Source: Planctomycetota bacterium
Lineage (GTDB): Bacteria > Planctomycetota > B129-G9
NCBI GenBank assembly: GCA_003644325.1
Contig: QNCA01000108.1
Span: 1-5,832, forward strand
DNA length: 5,832 nucleotides
Reading direction: 5' to 3'
Part shown: piece by piece, positions 4,861 through 5,832 of the stretch
Numbering within the stretch: position 1 is the stretch's first letter
How the letters are laid out: every line of letters starts with the position of its first letter
Translations under genes and position numbers: made by a program
Notes under the pieces: model-generated
The model's input: only the letters and a program-made list of their open reading frames with translations
What the model was told of the DNA's origin: nothing
Database searches by the model: none

Positions 4861-5832
4861 TCAGGCATAACTGGGTGAATAGTATCTGCCCACCCCTGAG
4901 CGCACATCGTTCATCACGATACCCAGCACCTTGTCGGGGTTCAGCGACAGCAGCACATCCTCGACCATTTCGCGCGGGGTCATGCCGGCCCTGACCACCA
5001 GGACTATCCCGTCCACCTGGCTGCCCAGGACGTCGGGCTCGGGGGTGGAGAGCACCGGCGGCGAGTCCACGACTATATATCTGTCGGGGTAGCGTGATTT
5101 GACTTCCATGATGAGGTGGCGCATCTTTTCGCTGTTCAACAACTCGGTGGAGTTCGCGGGCACCTTGCCGGCCTGCAGCATGGTCAGTTTGTCGAAATCC
5201 GTCTTGACGAGCAGTTGCGAGAGGTCGAGGTCATACTCCAGGTATTCCGCCAGGCCCGGTTTGGGCGGGAGGCCGAAAAAGTTGTGCAGGTCTGGACGCC
5301 TGAGGTCGCCGTCGACGAGGAGCACGTGCTCGCCTATCATCTGCGAGATCGCCACCGCCAGGTTTGCCGCGACGGTGGACTTGCCCTCGCCGGCCAGAGC
5401 GCTGGTTACCAGTATGGTGCGGACTCTTTCGCCCGTGGTGGTGTTCATTCTCAGGCGCAATTTGCGTATCTGCTCCGTGGCGATGCTCCTGTGGCGTATT
5501 TCCCTGACGTAGTTCCTGTCGTACAGCATCCCGCTCTCGAGATCGGCCTCTACGACGCGCTTTGTTCTGAAGAAGAGGTTTTCCGGGGTATGGAACCTGC
5601 CGATATCGAGGGACGGTATGGCGGCGAGCACCGGCCTGTCGACGATTCTTCGCAGGTCGGTGGGGCGTTTGACGGTGTGGTCGGTCATTTCCGCCAGCAG
5701 GGTCAGCGCGCCGCCCAGCACCACTCCGCCGACTCCGGCCAGTACCATTATCAGGGCAAACTTGGGCGAACTGTGCACCAGCGGCAGGGATGCGGCGAAC
5801 CTCTTCACGTCCGCCCCTTCACCGTTCCTGCC
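4861..5832 (-). CDS. Wzz/BY-kinase polysaccharide co-polymerase, C-terminal part (5' end outside window)
   Basis: Bacterial tyrosine autokinase joined to the end of a Wzz-type chain-length domain; it is expected in the inner membrane, controlling polysaccharide length and export. The frame is open to the window edge, so the ATG at 5808 is probably internal: the residues around it (LPLVHSSPKFAL) look like the pre-membrane segment that ends Wzz domains. A membrane helix follows at about 5760-5692. The cytoplasmic kinase shows the BY-kinase oligomerisation motif ExxRxxR (EQIRKLR, 5475-5455), Walker A GEGKST (5391-5374), Walker A' VDGDLRRP (5316-5293, with the DxDxR signature) and Walker B IVVDSPP (5076-5056). 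The C-terminus ends GRYYSPSYA, a short tyrosine cluster with three tyrosines, the likely autophosphorylation sites. ParA/MinD-like ATPases share the Walker motifs, but the membrane helix, ExxRxxR and tyrosine tail favour a BY-kinase. The downstream ligase, glycosyltransferase and epimerase agree with this role. Confidence 0.92.
   Translation of the reverse strand, partial: GRNGEGADVKRFAASLPLVHSSPKFALIMVLAGVGGVVLGGALTLLAEMTDHTVKRPTDLRRIVDRPVLAAIPSLDIGRFHTPENLFFRTKRVVEADLESGMLYDRNYVREIRHRSIATEQIRKLRLRMNTTTGERVRTILVTSALAGEGKSTVAANLAVAISQMIGEHVLLVDGDLRRPDLHNFFGLPPKPGLAEYLEYDLDLSQLLVKTDFDKLTMLQAGKVPANSTELLNSEKMRHLIMEVKSRYPDRYIVVDSPPVLSTPEPDVLGSQVDGIVLVVRAGMTPREMVEDVLLSLNPDKVLGIVMNDVRSGVGRYYSPSYA

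Noticed and set aside
4653..4907. Minus-strand 84-codon frame across the kinase end and the long repeat
   Set aside because: Overlaps the kinase C-terminus in another frame and is made mostly of hairpin sequence; no ribosome site was seen.
3936..4994. Long plus-strand frame of 352 codons
   Set aside because: Runs antisense through the ligase, the non-coding gap, the repeat and the kinase end, with low-complexity charged composition.
5808..5808. ATG at 5808 as the start of the kinase gene
   Set aside because: The frame stays open to the window edge, and the residues there match the interior of Wzz/BY-kinase fusions just before the second membrane helix.

Overview
The window is a GC-rich bacterial segment. 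All five recognisable genes lie on the minus strand, so the biological reading order runs from the high coordinates to the low ones. It looks like the downstream part of an envelope or exopolysaccharide (EPS) locus from a diderm bacterium. The Wzz-like membrane segment fused to a BY-kinase is the Gram-negative type of chain-length regulator. The taxon cannot be fixed from the sequence. The membrane-anchored helical + LysM + L,D-transpeptidase protein recalls uncultured PVC/Omnitrophota-like or deltaproteobacterial genomes, but that is only an impression.

Layout in transcription order: (1) 5832-4861, the C-terminal part of a Wzz/BY-kinase polysaccharide co-polymerase, cut by the window edge. 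(2) 4860-4563, a 298-base non-coding gap filled largely by a structured repeat at about 4711-4844. (3) 4562-3069, a multi-pass O-antigen ligase/polymerase (Wzy_C) protein. (4) 3055-2363, a family 2 glycosyltransferase whose ribosome binding site overlaps the ligase stop codon. (5) 2312-1350, an SDR sugar-nucleotide epimerase resembling UDP-glucuronate 4-epimerases, after a 50-base gap. (6) 1349-1160, a gap holding an 83-bp palindromic insertion with 16-bp perfect terminal inverted repeats and a 7-8 bp flanking direct repeat, then a good sigma-70-like promoter. (7) 1159-182, a LysM/L,D-transpeptidase. (8) 181-1, non-coding, ending in a second copy of the structured repeat core that runs off the window.

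How the genes fit together (inference): the epimerase supplies a sugar nucleotide. The glycosyltransferase moves a sugar onto a lipid carrier or growing repeat unit. The Wzy/WaaL-like protein polymerises or ligates the chain in the periplasm. The Wzz/BY-kinase controls chain length and export through its phosphorylation cycle. The L,D-transpeptidase has its own promoter and acts on peptidoglycan, so it may simply be a neighbour.

The most unusual content is between the genes. Three of the intergenic regions carry related palindromic elements sharing a GGTGAC/GTCACC core. Two of them share conserved flanks (ACGGAGCCG and CGGATCGTAGA) around a 9-bp stem that differs by four compensatory base-pair changes. 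This points to a dispersed family of hairpin elements (REP/MITE-like, or a structured RNA) with selection on folding.
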